Below, in pieces: positions 26,914-36,140 of a stretch of DNA of 64,000 nt (position 1 is the stretch's first letter; every line of letters begins with the position of its first letter). The DNA is from Cesiribacter sp. SM1 (GTDB lineage: Bacteria; Bacteroidota; Bacteroidia; Cytophagales; Cyclobacteriaceae). The stretch lies in contig NZ_JAHXBU010000045.1 of assembly GCF_020178975.1 (NCBI RefSeq), forward strand, positions 1 through 64,000, in the 5' to 3' direction. The notes under the pieces were generated by a model. It saw nothing but the letters and a program-made list of their open reading frames with translations. It ran no database searches and had not been told where the DNA came from. The translations under genes and the position numbers were made by a program.

Positions 26914-28284
26914 ATGATGACTACTTCCTGGGGTAAGGATGCCATTTTCTACCATATCTATCCATTGGGCTTATGTGGAGCCCCTTTCCAAAACGATTTT
27001 AACAAGCCGGCCGTAGCACGTTTGGATGCCCTGCATAACTGGGTTGACCACATTGGTGCTTTAGGCTGCAACGCACTTTACCTGGGCCCACTTTTTGAGT
27101 CTGGCACCCATGGCTACGACACTGCAGATTATTATAAAGTAGACCGCAGGCTTGGCACCAACGAAAGCCTGAAAGATCTTATCAGGAAGTTTCATGATAA
27201 AGGTATCCGGGTAGTGCTGGATGGTGTGTTTAACCACGTAGGCAGGGATTTCTGGGCGTTCCGGGATTTGCTACAGCATGGAACTAACTCCTCCTACCGC
27301 GACTGGTTTGCAGGTGTGGACTTCAAAAGGAAGAGTCCTTATGGTGATGCCTTTGCCTATGAAGGCTGGAACGGGCACCACAGCCTGGTAAAGCTGAATC
27401 TCCATCATCCCGATGTACGGGCCCATCTGTTTGATGCAGTTAAAATGTGGATCCATGAATTTAAGATCGACGGCCTGCGCCTGGATGCCGCAGATGTAAT
27501 GGACCTGGGCTTTCTGCGTGATCTGGCCACCTTCTGCAGGCAGCACTCCTCCCGTTTCTGGTTAATTGGAGAAGTAATTCACGGAGACTACCGCCGCTGG
27601 ATAAACGAAGGCGGGCTTGATGCCACCACCAATTACGAATGTTATAAAGGCTTATACTCAAGCCATAACGATAAGAACTACTTTGAGATCGCATATTCCC
27701 TGAACCGCCTGTTCGGAGAGCATGGCATTTATAAAGACTTCCCTTTATACTCCTTTGCAGATAACCACGATGTAAACCGCATTGCCAGCACCTTAAACAA
27801 TCCGGCCCATTTATATCCGCTTTATGCCCTGCTTTATACCATGCCTGGTACGCCATCTGTCTATTATGGAAGCGAATGGGGCATAGAGGGCCGAAAGGAA
27901 AATGGGAGTGATGCGGCACTCCGCCCCGCTTTACACTTACCCGAAGCCAGAGAACAGGCTCCCCATCCTGAGCTGGAGAAAGCTATCCGGCAGTTTGCCC
28001 ATATCCGGATGGAACACCCGGCCCTGCGCCTGGGCAACTACCGCCAGGCGCTGGTTAGCAGTGAACAGTTTGCATTTACCCGCCAAAAGGAGCAGGAAGA
28101 GGTTTTAGTGGTGGTAAATGCTGCCACCACTCCCGTGAGCCTGCGCATACCACTTAACAAATCCGATGGTACGCAGCTAACAGATTTACTCCAGCCGCAG
28201 CAAAAGCTAAAGGTTCAGCAGGGGCACGTACAGCTGAACCAGCTCCCCGCCTGCGGGGTGAGCATTCTGTTGATTAATCAATAG
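26914..28284 (+). CDS. GH13 alpha-amylase-family glycoside hydrolase
   Basis: A 456-aa cytoplasmic GH13 enzyme with no signal peptide. Conserved regions: DGVFNHVG (region I, about 108), DGLRLDAAD (region II, nucleophile Asp near 192), LIGEVIH (region III, acid/base Glu near 220), and FADNHDVNRI (region IV, near 284). Size and the compact N-terminus resemble cyclomaltodextrinase/neopullulanase-like or maltodextrin-trimming enzymes, with a small C-terminal beta domain. ATG at 26914 or the next codon (26917) are equivalent. It stands alone between the ABC operon and the curlin gene; specificity is uncertain. Confidence 0.9.
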   Translation: MMTTSWGKDAIFYHIYPLGLCGAPFQNDFNKPAVARLDALHNWVDHIGALGCNALYLGPLFESGTHGYDTADYYKVDRRLGTNESLKDLIRKFHDKGIRVVLDGVFNHVGRDFWAFRDLLQHGTNSSYRDWFAGVDFKRKSPYGDAFAYEGWNGHHSLVKLNLHHPDVRAHLFDAVKMWIHEFKIDGLRLDAADVMDLGFLRDLATFCRQHSSRFWLIGEVIHGDYRRWINEGGLDATTNYECYKGLYSSHNDKNYFEIAYSLNRLFGEHGIYKDFPLYSFADNHDVNRIASTLNNPAHLYPLYALLYTMPGTPSVYYGSEWGIEGRKENGSDAALRPALHLPEAREQAPHPELEKAIRQFAHIRMEHPALRLGNYRQALVSSEQFAFTRQKEQEEVLVVVNAATTPVSLRIPLNKSDGTQLTDLLQPQQKLKVQQGHVQLNQLPACGVSILLINQ

Positions 28285-28492
28285 ACCTTCAGGACTTTAT
28301 AAAAAAAGAAGCCCGGCTATCTGGAAAAAGGATCATACCTGACGCTATAGCCGCTCAGCAAACAAAAGACAGAGTTCACATAATTTTAACACAACTTAAT
28401 GCAGAAACTTACAACATTCCATAAACCTTCATGGTATATCTATAAGGTCACAATCCTAACTAAATTATTTTCAACTACAAACTTTTAAATCT

Positions 28493-29278
28493 ATGAGAAA
28501 ACTAAACCTTTTTTTAGCTGCTTTGGCCGTGCCCTGCTTTGCCATGGCACAAAATGAATTAAATATTGAGCAGGCAGGTACCGGCCATGTGATACAGATT
28601 GAGCAGGTGGGCAGTAACAATCTATCTGATATAGCGCAGCGGGATGCCGGACAAATGGTGCAGATAATGCAAACAGGCAATGAGAACTGGGCTTATACCG
28701 ACCAGGAAGGAATGCTAAACTCGGTTATGCTAGAGCAATCTGGTAATGGAAACTACTCCATGTTCTTCCAGGGAGGTGAGAATAACTCAGCAACTGCTGT
28801 TATGGCAGGAGAAGAGAACTATGTTTACATTGAGCAGTTCGGAAACGACAACACTGCGGAAGCCACACAGCATGCGGGTACGATGAGCAACTCACTTGAG
28901 CAGTTCCAGTGGGGAGATGCAAATTACAGCAGTGCAGAACAGCATAGTGGCATGAGTAATGTAATATGGCAAGGCCAGTATGGCAATAACAACACTGCCA
29001 TAGCTTTACAGGCCGGCGACAGAGTTTGGGCTGTGCAGTACCAGGAGGGTATGGAAAACTATACTGCAGTTGCACAATATGGTGCAGATCTCTGGGGTGA
29101 AACTGAGCAGTATGGTAACGGTAACATTGCTGCTATTGGACAGACCGGCACAAACCATGTAGGCTACATTGGCCAGTGGGGTAATAACAACGCTGCAGCA
29201 ATCATCCAGACCGGCAACGGTAAAAATGCTGTTATCACCCAGATCGGTAATAACAACGTAATTGGTATTGTGCAGTAA
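28493..29278 (+). CDS. Curlin-repeat protein (CsgA/CsgB-like)
   Basis: A 261-aa secreted protein. The signal peptide ends at AMA-QNE (about 19). The rest consists of about ten repeats of roughly 22 residues, with the curlin pattern Q.G..N.A...Q (for example EQFGNDNTAEATQ and TQIGNNNVIGIVQ). Curlin repeats build amyloid fibres outside the cell. The last repeats (QTGNGKNAVITQIGNNN) fit the consensus best; the central ones are degenerate and rich in Tyr/Trp/Glu. It is converging on the csgEFG block and probably is its substrate. Whether it is fibre subunit or nucleator is undecided. Confidence 0.9.
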   Translation: MRKLNLFLAALAVPCFAMAQNELNIEQAGTGHVIQIEQVGSNNLSDIAQRDAGQMVQIMQTGNENWAYTDQEGMLNSVMLEQSGNGNYSMFFQGGENNSATAVMAGEENYVYIEQFGNDNTAEATQHAGTMSNSLEQFQWGDANYSSAEQHSGMSNVIWQGQYGNNNTAIALQAGDRVWAVQYQEGMENYTAVAQYGADLWGETEQYGNGNIAAIGQTGTNHVGYIGQWGNNNAAAIIQTGNGKNAVITQIGNNNVIGIVQ

Positions 29279-29311
29279 ATCTTTTCTTTCTAATCAATCG
29301 AAAAAGAATCA

Positions 29312-29348
29312 AAAGCGTCTGCCTTACTTTAGGGCAGACGCTTTTTTT
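29312..29348. terminator. Bidirectional terminator
   Basis: Eleven-base perfect arms (29313-29323 and 29333-29343) followed by a T-run to the right, with A-rich sequence on the left. It separates the curlin gene from the converging TolB-like lipoprotein gene. Confidence 0.9.
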
Positions 29349-29371
29349 ATGTGGGGTGGCCAGATGTAAAC

Positions 29372-30892
29372 CTACTGCCAGTCCGGCATGGTAGCATTCT
29401 GGAAGAGCCTTACACGCTCGCTTCCGTCAGATGCATTCATCATGTAAACATCAGCAGGACCAACGCCATCGTTGGGGGCATTCACAAAAATAATCTTGGC
29501 CCCATCAGGTGAGTATCTTGGGTAAAGATCGTTGGTTCCTTCCGGCTTGTTCCGGGAAAGATCTACAACGCCTGTGCCATCAGTTCTTACCCTAAAGATG
29601 TGGGCATTCAGCTGCCTGCCCTCCAGGTTTTCAAAACCAGACACATCGCGGGTATAGAGCACATTATTACCATCGATAGAAAAAGAGGGGCTCTCGACAC
29701 GTCCCGGCAGGTCTTCTACCAGCAGTTCTCTGCCCGACCCATCGGCATTCATGATATAAATTTCAGAGTCGTTGATATCAGAGCCAATGGTTTGTACTAC
29801 AATTTTATCGCCTCTGTCTGTCCAGTCGGCCATACGGAAATTGCGGTTTGCCGGCGCTGTTGCCACCTGTGTGAGGCCGGAGCCATCACGGGCAATGCGG
29901 TAGAGCTTATCGTAATTCGGGTACAGCAAACTGCTCCCATCCGGCGACCACACAAAGCCAATGCCCTGGTTATGATAGCCCGCAACAGGCACAGTGGTTA
30001 GCTGCCGTTTGCCGGACCCATCCCTGTTCATGATAAAGATCTGTGGTTCTTCGCCGGCATTGGAGGAGTATGCTATGGCATTACGCAGCGGGCTAAGCCT
30101 GGGCCACCACTCACGGCTTAGGCCGGAGGTTAAGCGAAAAGTATTCGCTGTAGTACCATCAGAGCTGTACACATTATAATCGCCTTCGCCAGCGGGGCGG
30201 GCAAAAAGATAGCGGGCTTCAGGTAAAGAGAGGGTGGTAAAGCTCCAGATGTCGCCGTTGGTAATACGGCCGTTGTTATCCTGCACAGCTACCCGCCAGA
30301 AGTAGGTGGTGTTGTACATCAGGTTACGAACCACCACACTTGTATCAGAAATTGCCTCTGCTACTTTCCGCCCCTGAGTATTGCCAGATTCGTAGAGGTA
30401 AACATCGTAGGTTAAGGAATCGCTCTCGCCGGCTTCGGGAGCCTGCCAGCGGAGGGTAAGGTCTATGGGCTGATCTGCGGCATTTTCTCCGGGAGAAGGG
30501 CTGCCAGCCAGCCCGGGGCCCGAAACAGCTGCATCAGTTTCCTCCAGCACAAGGGTTACATCACGCTGCTCCCCATTTCTTACCGCCACCGATACAGTTC
30601 TGTTCTTGTAGCCAAGCTTTTGTGCGGTTATGGTGTAATCGCCTCTCGACATATTATTGATCATAAATACACCTTCTTCATTTGTAATAACAGCCGAAGT
30701 GGGTGGGTTGGTGGTAATACTTACAGCCTGTAAGGGGCTGTTTGTTTCAGCATCAATTACCACTCCTCTTACTGAGCCGTTCCCTGTGGGCTCAATGGTA
30801 TCTTCATTACAGGCCACTACGCCCCACACCACCAGCACAAAACAAAGCAACCTGAAGACTACAGATATTCTAGACATGTATTTCACTATCAA
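29372..30892 (-). CDS. Lipoprotein with CarboxypepD_reg, FnIII-like and TolB-like propeller domains
   Basis: A 506-aa lipoprotein (lipobox VVAC near residue 28; the better start is probably the Met at residue 6, 30877). Three regions follow: a carboxypeptidase-regulatory-like fold (about 38-115, GVVIDAETNSPLQAV), a fibronectin-III-like domain (about 135-225), and a beta-propeller with TolB/PD40 repeats (IFIMNRDGSGKRQLT, IYIMNADGSGRELL, VYMMNASDGSERVRL). The gene follows csgG on the same strand after 194 bp, which hints at a role in curli assembly or surface retention, but no known curli factor has this architecture. Confidence 0.85.
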   Translation of the reverse strand: MIVKYMSRISVVFRLLCFVLVVWGVVACNEDTIEPTGNGSVRGVVIDAETNSPLQAVSITTNPPTSAVITNEEGVFMINNMSRGDYTITAQKLGYKNRTVSVAVRNGEQRDVTLVLEETDAAVSGPGLAGSPSPGENAADQPIDLTLRWQAPEAGESDSLTYDVYLYESGNTQGRKVAEAISDTSVVVRNLMYNTTYFWRVAVQDNNGRITNGDIWSFTTLSLPEARYLFARPAGEGDYNVYSSDGTTANTFRLTSGLSREWWPRLSPLRNAIAYSSNAGEEPQIFIMNRDGSGKRQLTTVPVAGYHNQGIGFVWSPDGSSLLYPNYDKLYRIARDGSGLTQVATAPANRNFRMADWTDRGDKIVVQTIGSDINDSEIYIMNADGSGRELLVEDLPGRVESPSFSIDGNNVLYTRDVSGFENLEGRQLNAHIFRVRTDGTGVVDLSRNKPEGTNDLYPRYSPDGAKIIFVNAPNDGVGPADVYMMNASDGSERVRLFQNATMPDWQ

Positions 30893-31086
30893 CTTAGAAA
30901 AAATTTAACATTTGTGCTCACCTAACAACCTGCCTGCTGCGCTTTGTGGCAGGCTGGCACTACCTTTGGTATTAAACGAAAAAATTCCGGCATTACACCT
31001 AAGCAGGCAATATAAGACTGCCATACTCAAGCAAGAAATAAAAATCAAGGCACAGATTATCAATAACTTGAACAGCCAGCACCAGG

Positions 31087-32496
31087 CTACCTGTTACCCC
31101 CAAAATAATAATTGATGCCTAGCTTTCCAACCCAGAAGTAATCATTAAACCGGCCCTGTTCCACATCGTCGAAACGATCGTTGAGCATATATGAGCTGGA
31201 GGCATTCAAATCAAGGCCCAGCCGGTCTGTTAATAGGTACTCAAAGCCCAGGCCGGCTTTAACGTAGGGATTAAGGCCTGCAGCTCCGGAATCGCTGAAG
31301 ATATTATCAGGAACCAGGGTGCCTCCACCAAGCTGCAGGTAGGGTGTGTGCCTTGTTTTAGGAAAAAGATTGTAGTTCAGGTCAAGCTCTGCGTAATTTA
31401 CGGTTAGGCTAAATATTTCATTTGTGGCCAGTGCCCCCCTGCCAAATTTAACATCAAAAGCCAGGTGATCGCTGGCGCTAAGTTTTAAACCAAGCTCACC
31501 CATTGGCCTTACCACCGGGTTTGCATAGTCGCCGCGATACAGGATGCCGCCAGCGGCTACACTTACAGCTGTCTTGCTCCGCCGGTCTGCCAGCAGATGC
31601 CCATGTACGTTGGTGTTTTGTACATCTTCTTTTTCCTGCAGGTACTCCCTGATTACAGGAGACTCCATATCTGTGGAATTCTCGAGCTTCCAGTAACCAT
31701 CCAGAAGCCCTTCGATGATCAGGCTTTGAACTGCTTTGTTGATGGCCTCCTTCACGGCCATTTCAGTAGGTTCGTTATAGGTAAAGCCTGTCTCTACCTC
31801 TAAAAGGCGCTTGAACTTTACATAGCGGAAAAGGCCAAAGTCTACAGATTGTGAAAGAATGGTTTTGGAGGTATAAACCGTCTTAAGGATTTCACCTGTG
31901 CTGGAAGATACTGCTCTTAAGTAAACCGTAATTTTATCTTCCCGGTACTGTCCGGAGCCCCCGGCAGCAAAATAACGCAGGCCCGCACCTCCAGTCACAA
32001 TGTTTGCATCATAAGAAATAATGCCGCCCTCCAGGATAACACCTGCAAACAGCAGCGCTGGCAGGGCTGGCTGCTCTTTACCGGTTATGGCTTGCGCCTC
32101 TGCTCGGGTAGAGCGTATTATCTTGCGCTCGTTAAGCAGGTTGCCCAGGTTTTCACGCTCAATGGGGGTAAACCAGCCAGATTCATTCAGGGAATTAATC
32201 AGGATAGAGGTTGCCCCCTGGGTTACAGCTGTAGACCAGTTGGTACCGGTAACCGAGGGTTTATACTGCCCCGTCTGGTCCCGGAATTTATAAACTGCTG
32301 CAACTATTTTCTGCTGTGGAGGCGGCAGGTTAACAATACCTTCGCTGCCGGGAGCCGGAACCCCCAGTGTGGCGGCAGATGTTTTAAGCGGCTGGCTTAA
32401 GTAGGGAGCACAGGCAGGCAACAGCAGCAGTAGCAATAAAGAGGCAGTTAAGCCCCTGCTAAAACGTTGGGATATAAAAAAAGGTAACACACGCAT
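31087..32496 (-). CDS. csgG: CsgG-type curli secretion channel with extra C-terminal barrel-like domain
   Basis: A 469-aa outer-membrane lipoprotein with lipobox LLPAC (about residue 29). Residues about 50-290 match CsgG: AAVYKFRDQTGQYKP, WFTPIERENLGNLLNERKIIRS, and the later AVKEAINKAVQSLI. E. coli CsgG is about 277 aa. Here about 150 further residues (320-469) have alternating strands (AFDVKFGRG, YLQLGGGTL, PYVKAGLGFEYLL) and end in a terminal aromatic LGINYYFGGNR, like small outer-membrane beta-barrels. So this looks like a CsgG-barrel fusion. It is third in csgE-csgF-csgG, 74 bp after csgF. Confidence 0.92.
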   Translation of the reverse strand: MRVLPFFISQRFSRGLTASLLLLLLLPACAPYLSQPLKTSAATLGVPAPGSEGIVNLPPPQQKIVAAVYKFRDQTGQYKPSVTGTNWSTAVTQGATSILINSLNESGWFTPIERENLGNLLNERKIIRSTRAEAQAITGKEQPALPALLFAGVILEGGIISYDANIVTGGAGLRYFAAGGSGQYREDKITVYLRAVSSSTGEILKTVYTSKTILSQSVDFGLFRYVKFKRLLEVETGFTYNEPTEMAVKEAINKAVQSLIIEGLLDGYWKLENSTDMESPVIREYLQEKEDVQNTNVHGHLLADRRSKTAVSVAAGGILYRGDYANPVVRPMGELGLKLSASDHLAFDVKFGRGALATNEIFSLTVNYAELDLNYNLFPKTRHTPYLQLGGGTLVPDNIFSDSGAAGLNPYVKAGLGFEYLLTDRLGLDLNASSSYMLNDRFDDVEQGRFNDYFWVGKLGINYYFGGNR

Positions 32497-32570
32497 AAAA
32501 AAGGAGAGAAAAAAGCTTTTGCAGACTTAAGGCAGGCACAGATACAAAAAGTACTGCCTGCATACAGGCA

Positions 32571-32987
32571 TCAAAAATAAGGGATGGTAACGGTGGTCTG
32601 GTCACCGGTATTATTATCAACAATCACTATATCAATACCATTGCTTCCTTCTGTTACATCAATCTGGAAGTTGCCCAGGTTGTAACTGCCCGGCTCCAGC
32701 GCTTCTTCACCGAACTGTGAGGCCACCAGTTGCCTCGAAAGCTGGTTTAAGATCTGCCGGTTAAGGTTTTCCTCGAAGTTGTCAAGCGGTGTTCTGTTAA
32801 GCAGGCTGTTTACCTGCGCATTGGGGTCTGCAATCTTATTTTGAGCCTCTGCAGAGCTTTGCAGCCATTGATAGTTGTAGTAAACACCCCCGAATGCAGG
32901 GTTTTTAGGCTCATAGACCAGGTCTTGTGCCTGCAGGCTGGCGGCTCCCAGCATACAGAATGCAAATAGCAGTAAATAATTTTTCAT
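32571..32987 (-). CDS. csgF: CsgF, curli assembly factor
   Basis: A 138-aa periplasmic/surface protein. The signal peptide ends at LQA-QDL, and the mature N-terminus has the CsgF hallmark LVYEPKNPAFGGVYYNYQWLQ (about 24-43). In E. coli this end plugs the CsgG pore and links it to the nucleator. The C-terminus is beta-rich (VDNNTGDQTTVTIPYF). It lies 49 bp after csgE and 74 bp before csgG. Confidence 0.95.
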   Translation of the reverse strand: MKNYLLLFAFCMLGAASLQAQDLVYEPKNPAFGGVYYNYQWLQSSAEAQNKIADPNAQVNSLLNRTPLDNFEENLNRQILNQLSRQLVASQFGEEALEPGSYNLGNFQIDVTEGSNGIDIVIVDNNTGDQTTVTIPYF

Positions 32988-33036
32988 GCCAGTTCTCTAT
33001 TATCTGTTAGTCAATTGAATTGCTATGTAGAAAATG

Positions 33037-33582
33037 TTAATATACCTCGTATGCCTTTTTATCTTCTGCCTCCAGCTGTTTGTTAAGCTGATCGTTCATA
33101 AGATATTCATATACAACCCCCACCATATAAGTTGCTACCTCTTCTATGGTATCGTACCTGGGCTGCAGGGGCTGTTCAAAAAGTTTATCTTCATTTACAG
33201 AAAGGGAAACCACCGAAATGTTGCCCCGACTGGGTAGTTCTTCTATTAAAATGGTAAAGTTTCTGGCACCCGGAGGTGCTTCCCAGCCTCTTTGAAATAC
33301 TTCGTAAAAATCTCGGCCTATTTTTGTAATGGTTTTGTCAACAATAAGCCCGTCAATTTCCAGATCGGCAGAGCTCCTGATGTACTGCTCGTACTGGCCG
33401 GGCCTGTCCGCAGCAGGGGCCTGCTTTGTGCTGTCTGCTTTCAGAGAATGCTGCTTTGCGGTATCTGCCGGTATCAGCTGCTGCATCTGCACTTTTTTTT
33501 CCTGTGCATAGGCATGCCCCTCTCCTGCCATAAGCAGAACCAGGCAAACAGACCTTAAATAGTATAGTAATGCGTTGTTCAA
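33037..33582 (-). CDS. csgE: CsgE, curli secretion specificity factor
   Basis: A 181-aa protein with a signal peptide (ending AYAQ, about 26), then a 40-residue linker absent from E. coli CsgE (129 aa). The CsgE core spans about 75-170 (EIDGLIVDKTITKIGRDFYEVF, ILIEELPSRGNISVVSL). CsgE gates the CsgG channel from the periplasmic side. First gene of the csgEFG unit, divergent from a MFS gene. Confidence 0.93.
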   Translation of the reverse strand: MNNALLYYLRSVCLVLLMAGEGHAYAQEKKVQMQQLIPADTAKQHSLKADSTKQAPAADRPGQYEQYIRSSADLEIDGLIVDKTITKIGRDFYEVFQRGWEAPPGARNFTILIEELPSRGNISVVSLSVNEDKLFEQPLQPRYDTIEEVATYMVGVVYEYLMNDQLNKQLEAEDKKAYEVY

Positions 33583-33657
33583 ACCAGATTCAGAAGAATA
33601 AACTGGTAATGTGTAAAATGTTTAAACCAGTATAGGAGGCAGAATGTTCTGCTAGCT

Positions 33658-33675
33658 GCCGGCAAATATGCCGGC
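33658..33675. promoter_or_regulatory. Short palindrome in divergent promoter region
   Basis: GCCGGCA and TGCCGGC separated by AATA form a seven-base inverted repeat between csgE and the MFS gene, 48 bp before the MFS start. It could be an operator or a small hairpin. No regulator is identifiable. Confidence 0.3.
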
Positions 33676-33722
33676 CCCAACATTAAATATGTATTAAATA
33701 TTCTGTTACAGATATTTACCGA

Positions 33723-34922
33723 ATGAAAAATAAAAGGTTTTCAAAGTTTCAAATTGGTGTAATGGCTGTGTCTGCAGGCGTGTGTGTTGCTAACATCTAT
33801 TATAACCAGCCCATTTTAAAAGAAATCGCGCTCTCTCTTCATGCATCCGAAGGCGATATAGGCATAACCTCTGTACTGGCGCAGGCAGGTTACGGCTTCG
33901 GGCTGTTTTTTCTTACACCCCTGGGCGATAAAACTAACCGCAAAAAGCTAATCCTGGTTTTGCATGCTGCACTGGCAGCTGCTTTACTGGGCATTGTACT
34001 GATCAGCGATATTACCGGTATATACATCATAAGTTTTCTGATTGGCCTGCTTGCTGTAGCTGCCCAGGTAATTCTGCCCATGGCTGCCAGCCTGGACCAG
34101 GAGAACCGGGGAAAAACAGTAGGCATTATTTTCACCGGTATCCTGATTGGCATATTAGCGGCCAGGGTATACAGTGGCTACATTGCAGAATACCTGGGCT
34201 GGCGGTATGTCTATGGCATCTCTGCAGCAATGGTGGCTGTTATGGCCTTCATGATCTACTTTTCACTGCCTGATGTGCCTGCACAGTTCAGGGGCAACTA
34301 TCCGCAGCTGCTCAAATCTACCTTTGCCCAGGTAAGGCGCTTTGCCTTGTTGCGGCGTACTGCCCTGCTGGGGGCCCTCATTTTCGGTGCTTTCTGTTCT
34401 TTCTGGACAAACCTGACCTTTCACCTAAGCGGAGAGCCATTTAATTACAGTGCCGATGCAATTGGCTTCTTTGGTGTACTGGCGGTAGGCGGTGCACTGC
34501 TGGCGCCTTATTTTGGTAAAATGGCTGATAAGGGCAATGCCGCCCGCACCCAGCTTATCACTGTTTCTATGATTGTTGCAGGGGTAGTTTGCATCATGCT
34601 TTTTCCCTACGATGTATGGTCATTTGTGGTAGCAGTGTTGCTCCTGGATGTAGGCGTGCAGGCTACGCAGGTAACGAATATTGCCCTGATTTACACACTC
34701 GATGAAAAAGCCCACAGCCGGATTAACACTATTTTTATGACCACCTATTTTGTAGGAGGTGCCCTGGGTACCCTGGCAGGAGTGCAATGCTGGCGTATTG
34801 GCGGTTGGCAGGCCGTAGCCTGGCAGTTACTGATCTGGAGCATACTTGCATTTATAGTGGCCGCCATGGGCTACAAAAAGCAGGCATTTGCTAAATTAGA
34901 ACCCGCAGAAGAAAGGGTGTAA
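33723..34922 (+). CDS. MFS transporter
   Basis: A 399-aa major-facilitator protein with 12 predicted membrane segments. The loop 2-3 motif appears as FFLTPLGDKTNRKKL (about 59-73). The N-terminal IYYNQPILKEIA is typical of the YnfM/arabinose-efflux-like drug/metabolite exporters. No neighbouring regulator or enzyme indicates the substrate; the aldo/keto reductase downstream is 99 bp away and may be separate. Confidence 0.92.
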   Translation: MKNKRFSKFQIGVMAVSAGVCVANIYYNQPILKEIALSLHASEGDIGITSVLAQAGYGFGLFFLTPLGDKTNRKKLILVLHAALAAALLGIVLISDITGIYIISFLIGLLAVAAQVILPMAASLDQENRGKTVGIIFTGILIGILAARVYSGYIAEYLGWRYVYGISAAMVAVMAFMIYFSLPDVPAQFRGNYPQLLKSTFAQVRRFALLRRTALLGALIFGAFCSFWTNLTFHLSGEPFNYSADAIGFFGVLAVGGALLAPYFGKMADKGNAARTQLITVSMIVAGVVCIMLFPYDVWSFVVAVLLLDVGVQATQVTNIALIYTLDEKAHSRINTIFMTTYFVGGALGTLAGVQCWRIGGWQAVAWQLLIWSILAFIVAAMGYKKQAFAKLEPAEERV

Positions 34923-34932
34923 ACACAAAGAG

Positions 34933-34965
34933 TTTGCCTTTTAACAGCAATCAGCTTTATGTTTT
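34933..34965 (+). promoter_or_regulatory. Possible Bacteroidota promoter of aldo/keto reductase
   Basis: TTTG (34933-34936) and TATGTTTT (34958-34965), 21 bp apart, approximate the Bacteroidota TTTG / TAnnTTTG elements. The aldo/keto reductase ATG is 57 bp downstream. One mismatch in the -7 box. Confidence 0.3.
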
Positions 34966-35021
34966 TATAGCATAATTTTTACAAGGATTAAACTTTTAGC
35001 TAACAATCTAAAACAATTGAA

Positions 35022-36065
35022 ATGGAATACAGACAATTAGGAGAATCCGGACTGGAGGTGCCGGTGCTAAGTTTTGGAACGGCCACCTTTGGCGGAGGCA
35101 ATGAATTTTTTAAAGCCTGGGGCAGTACTCAGGTAGCGGAAGCCACCCGCATGGTAGATCTCTGCATGGATGCAGGGGTTAATTTTTTCGATACGGCAGA
35201 CGTTTACTCCCAGGGACTATCAGAAGAAATACTGGGGCAGGCCATAAAGGGCTACAGCCGTGATAAAATCCTGATCTCAACCAAAGCTACTTTTCCATTC
35301 GGAGAGGGGCCCAATAACCAGGGTTCATCCCGCTTTCACCTCACCCGGCAGATAGAAAGCAGTCTTAAAAGACTAAAGACCGATTATATTGATATTTACC
35401 ACATGCATGGGTTTGATGGTAATACGCCCGTAGAAGAAACCCTGCATACCCTGGATGGACTGGTGCAGAGCGGTAAGATCCGTTACCTGGCTGCCTCCAA
35501 CTTCTCCGGCTGGCACCTGATGAAATCGTTGGCTGTATCCGAAAAGAGGGGCTGGAGCCGTTATGTGGCCCACCAGGTTTATTACTCACTGGCTAACCGC
35601 GAGTACGAATGGGAGCTCATGCCACTTGGCCTTGATCAGAAGGTTGGAGGCATTATCTGGTCGCCGCTGTCGGCTGGCAGGCTGGGCGGCAAATACCGCC
35701 GCAACAAGCCCCTGCCGCCAGAAAGCCGTGTGGCCCAGGGTGGCAGCCCCGTACCTGAAGCCGTTATCAACGAAGAAGTGTTTTACAACACCATCGATGC
35801 CATGGACGAGGTTGCTGCCGAAACAGGTAAAACACTTGCCCAGGTAGCCATCAACTGGCTGCTGCAAAGGCCAACCGTTTCCAGCATTATTATAGGCGCC
35901 CGTAACGAAGAGCAGCTAAAGCAAAACCTGGAGGCAGTTGGCTGGAACCTTACAACCGAGCAGGTGAAAAAGCTCGATGCAGCCAGCGAAATACCAACCA
36001 TCTATCCCTACTGGCACCAAAGGCAGAATACCAAACTTAATCCGCTGCCACAGTTTTACAAATAG
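35022..36065 (+). CDS. Aldo/keto reductase
   Basis: A 347-aa NADPH-dependent oxidoreductase. The catalytic Asp/Tyr are in FFDTADVYSQG (about 55-65), Lys in LISTKATF (about 83), His in DIYHMHGFD (about 124-132). The C-terminal cofactor region SSIIIGARNEEQL is complete. It resembles the large YajO/Tas-like group. The ATG is preceded by AACAATTGAA and a possible promoter; a strong terminator follows. Substrate unknown. Confidence 0.95.
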   Translation: MEYRQLGESGLEVPVLSFGTATFGGGNEFFKAWGSTQVAEATRMVDLCMDAGVNFFDTADVYSQGLSEEILGQAIKGYSRDKILISTKATFPFGEGPNNQGSSRFHLTRQIESSLKRLKTDYIDIYHMHGFDGNTPVEETLHTLDGLVQSGKIRYLAASNFSGWHLMKSLAVSEKRGWSRYVAHQVYYSLANREYEWELMPLGLDQKVGGIIWSPLSAGRLGGKYRRNKPLPPESRVAQGGSPVPEAVINEEVFYNTIDAMDEVAAETGKTLAQVAINWLLQRPTVSSIIIGARNEEQLKQNLEAVGWNLTTEQVKKLDAASEIPTIYPYWHQRQNTKLNPLPQFYK

Positions 36066-36089
36066 GCATGATCTCTAACTGCCAGAAAT

Positions 36090-36130
36090 AAAAAAGCCCT
36101 GTAAACGCTATCGTTACAGGGCTTTTTTTA
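36090..36130. terminator. Bidirectional terminator between convergent genes
   Basis: Arms GCCCTGTAA (36096-36104) and TTACAGGGC (36114-36122) flanked by A-run and T-run. It serves the aldo/keto reductase and the converging membrane-anchored protein. Confidence 0.92.
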
Positions 36131-36140
36131 TGACTATCTT

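Noticed and set aside
28600-29270. Repetitive DNA that might be a CRISPR or satellite array
   Set aside because: The period follows codons (about 22 residues) and the repeats are degenerate; this is the curlin protein.
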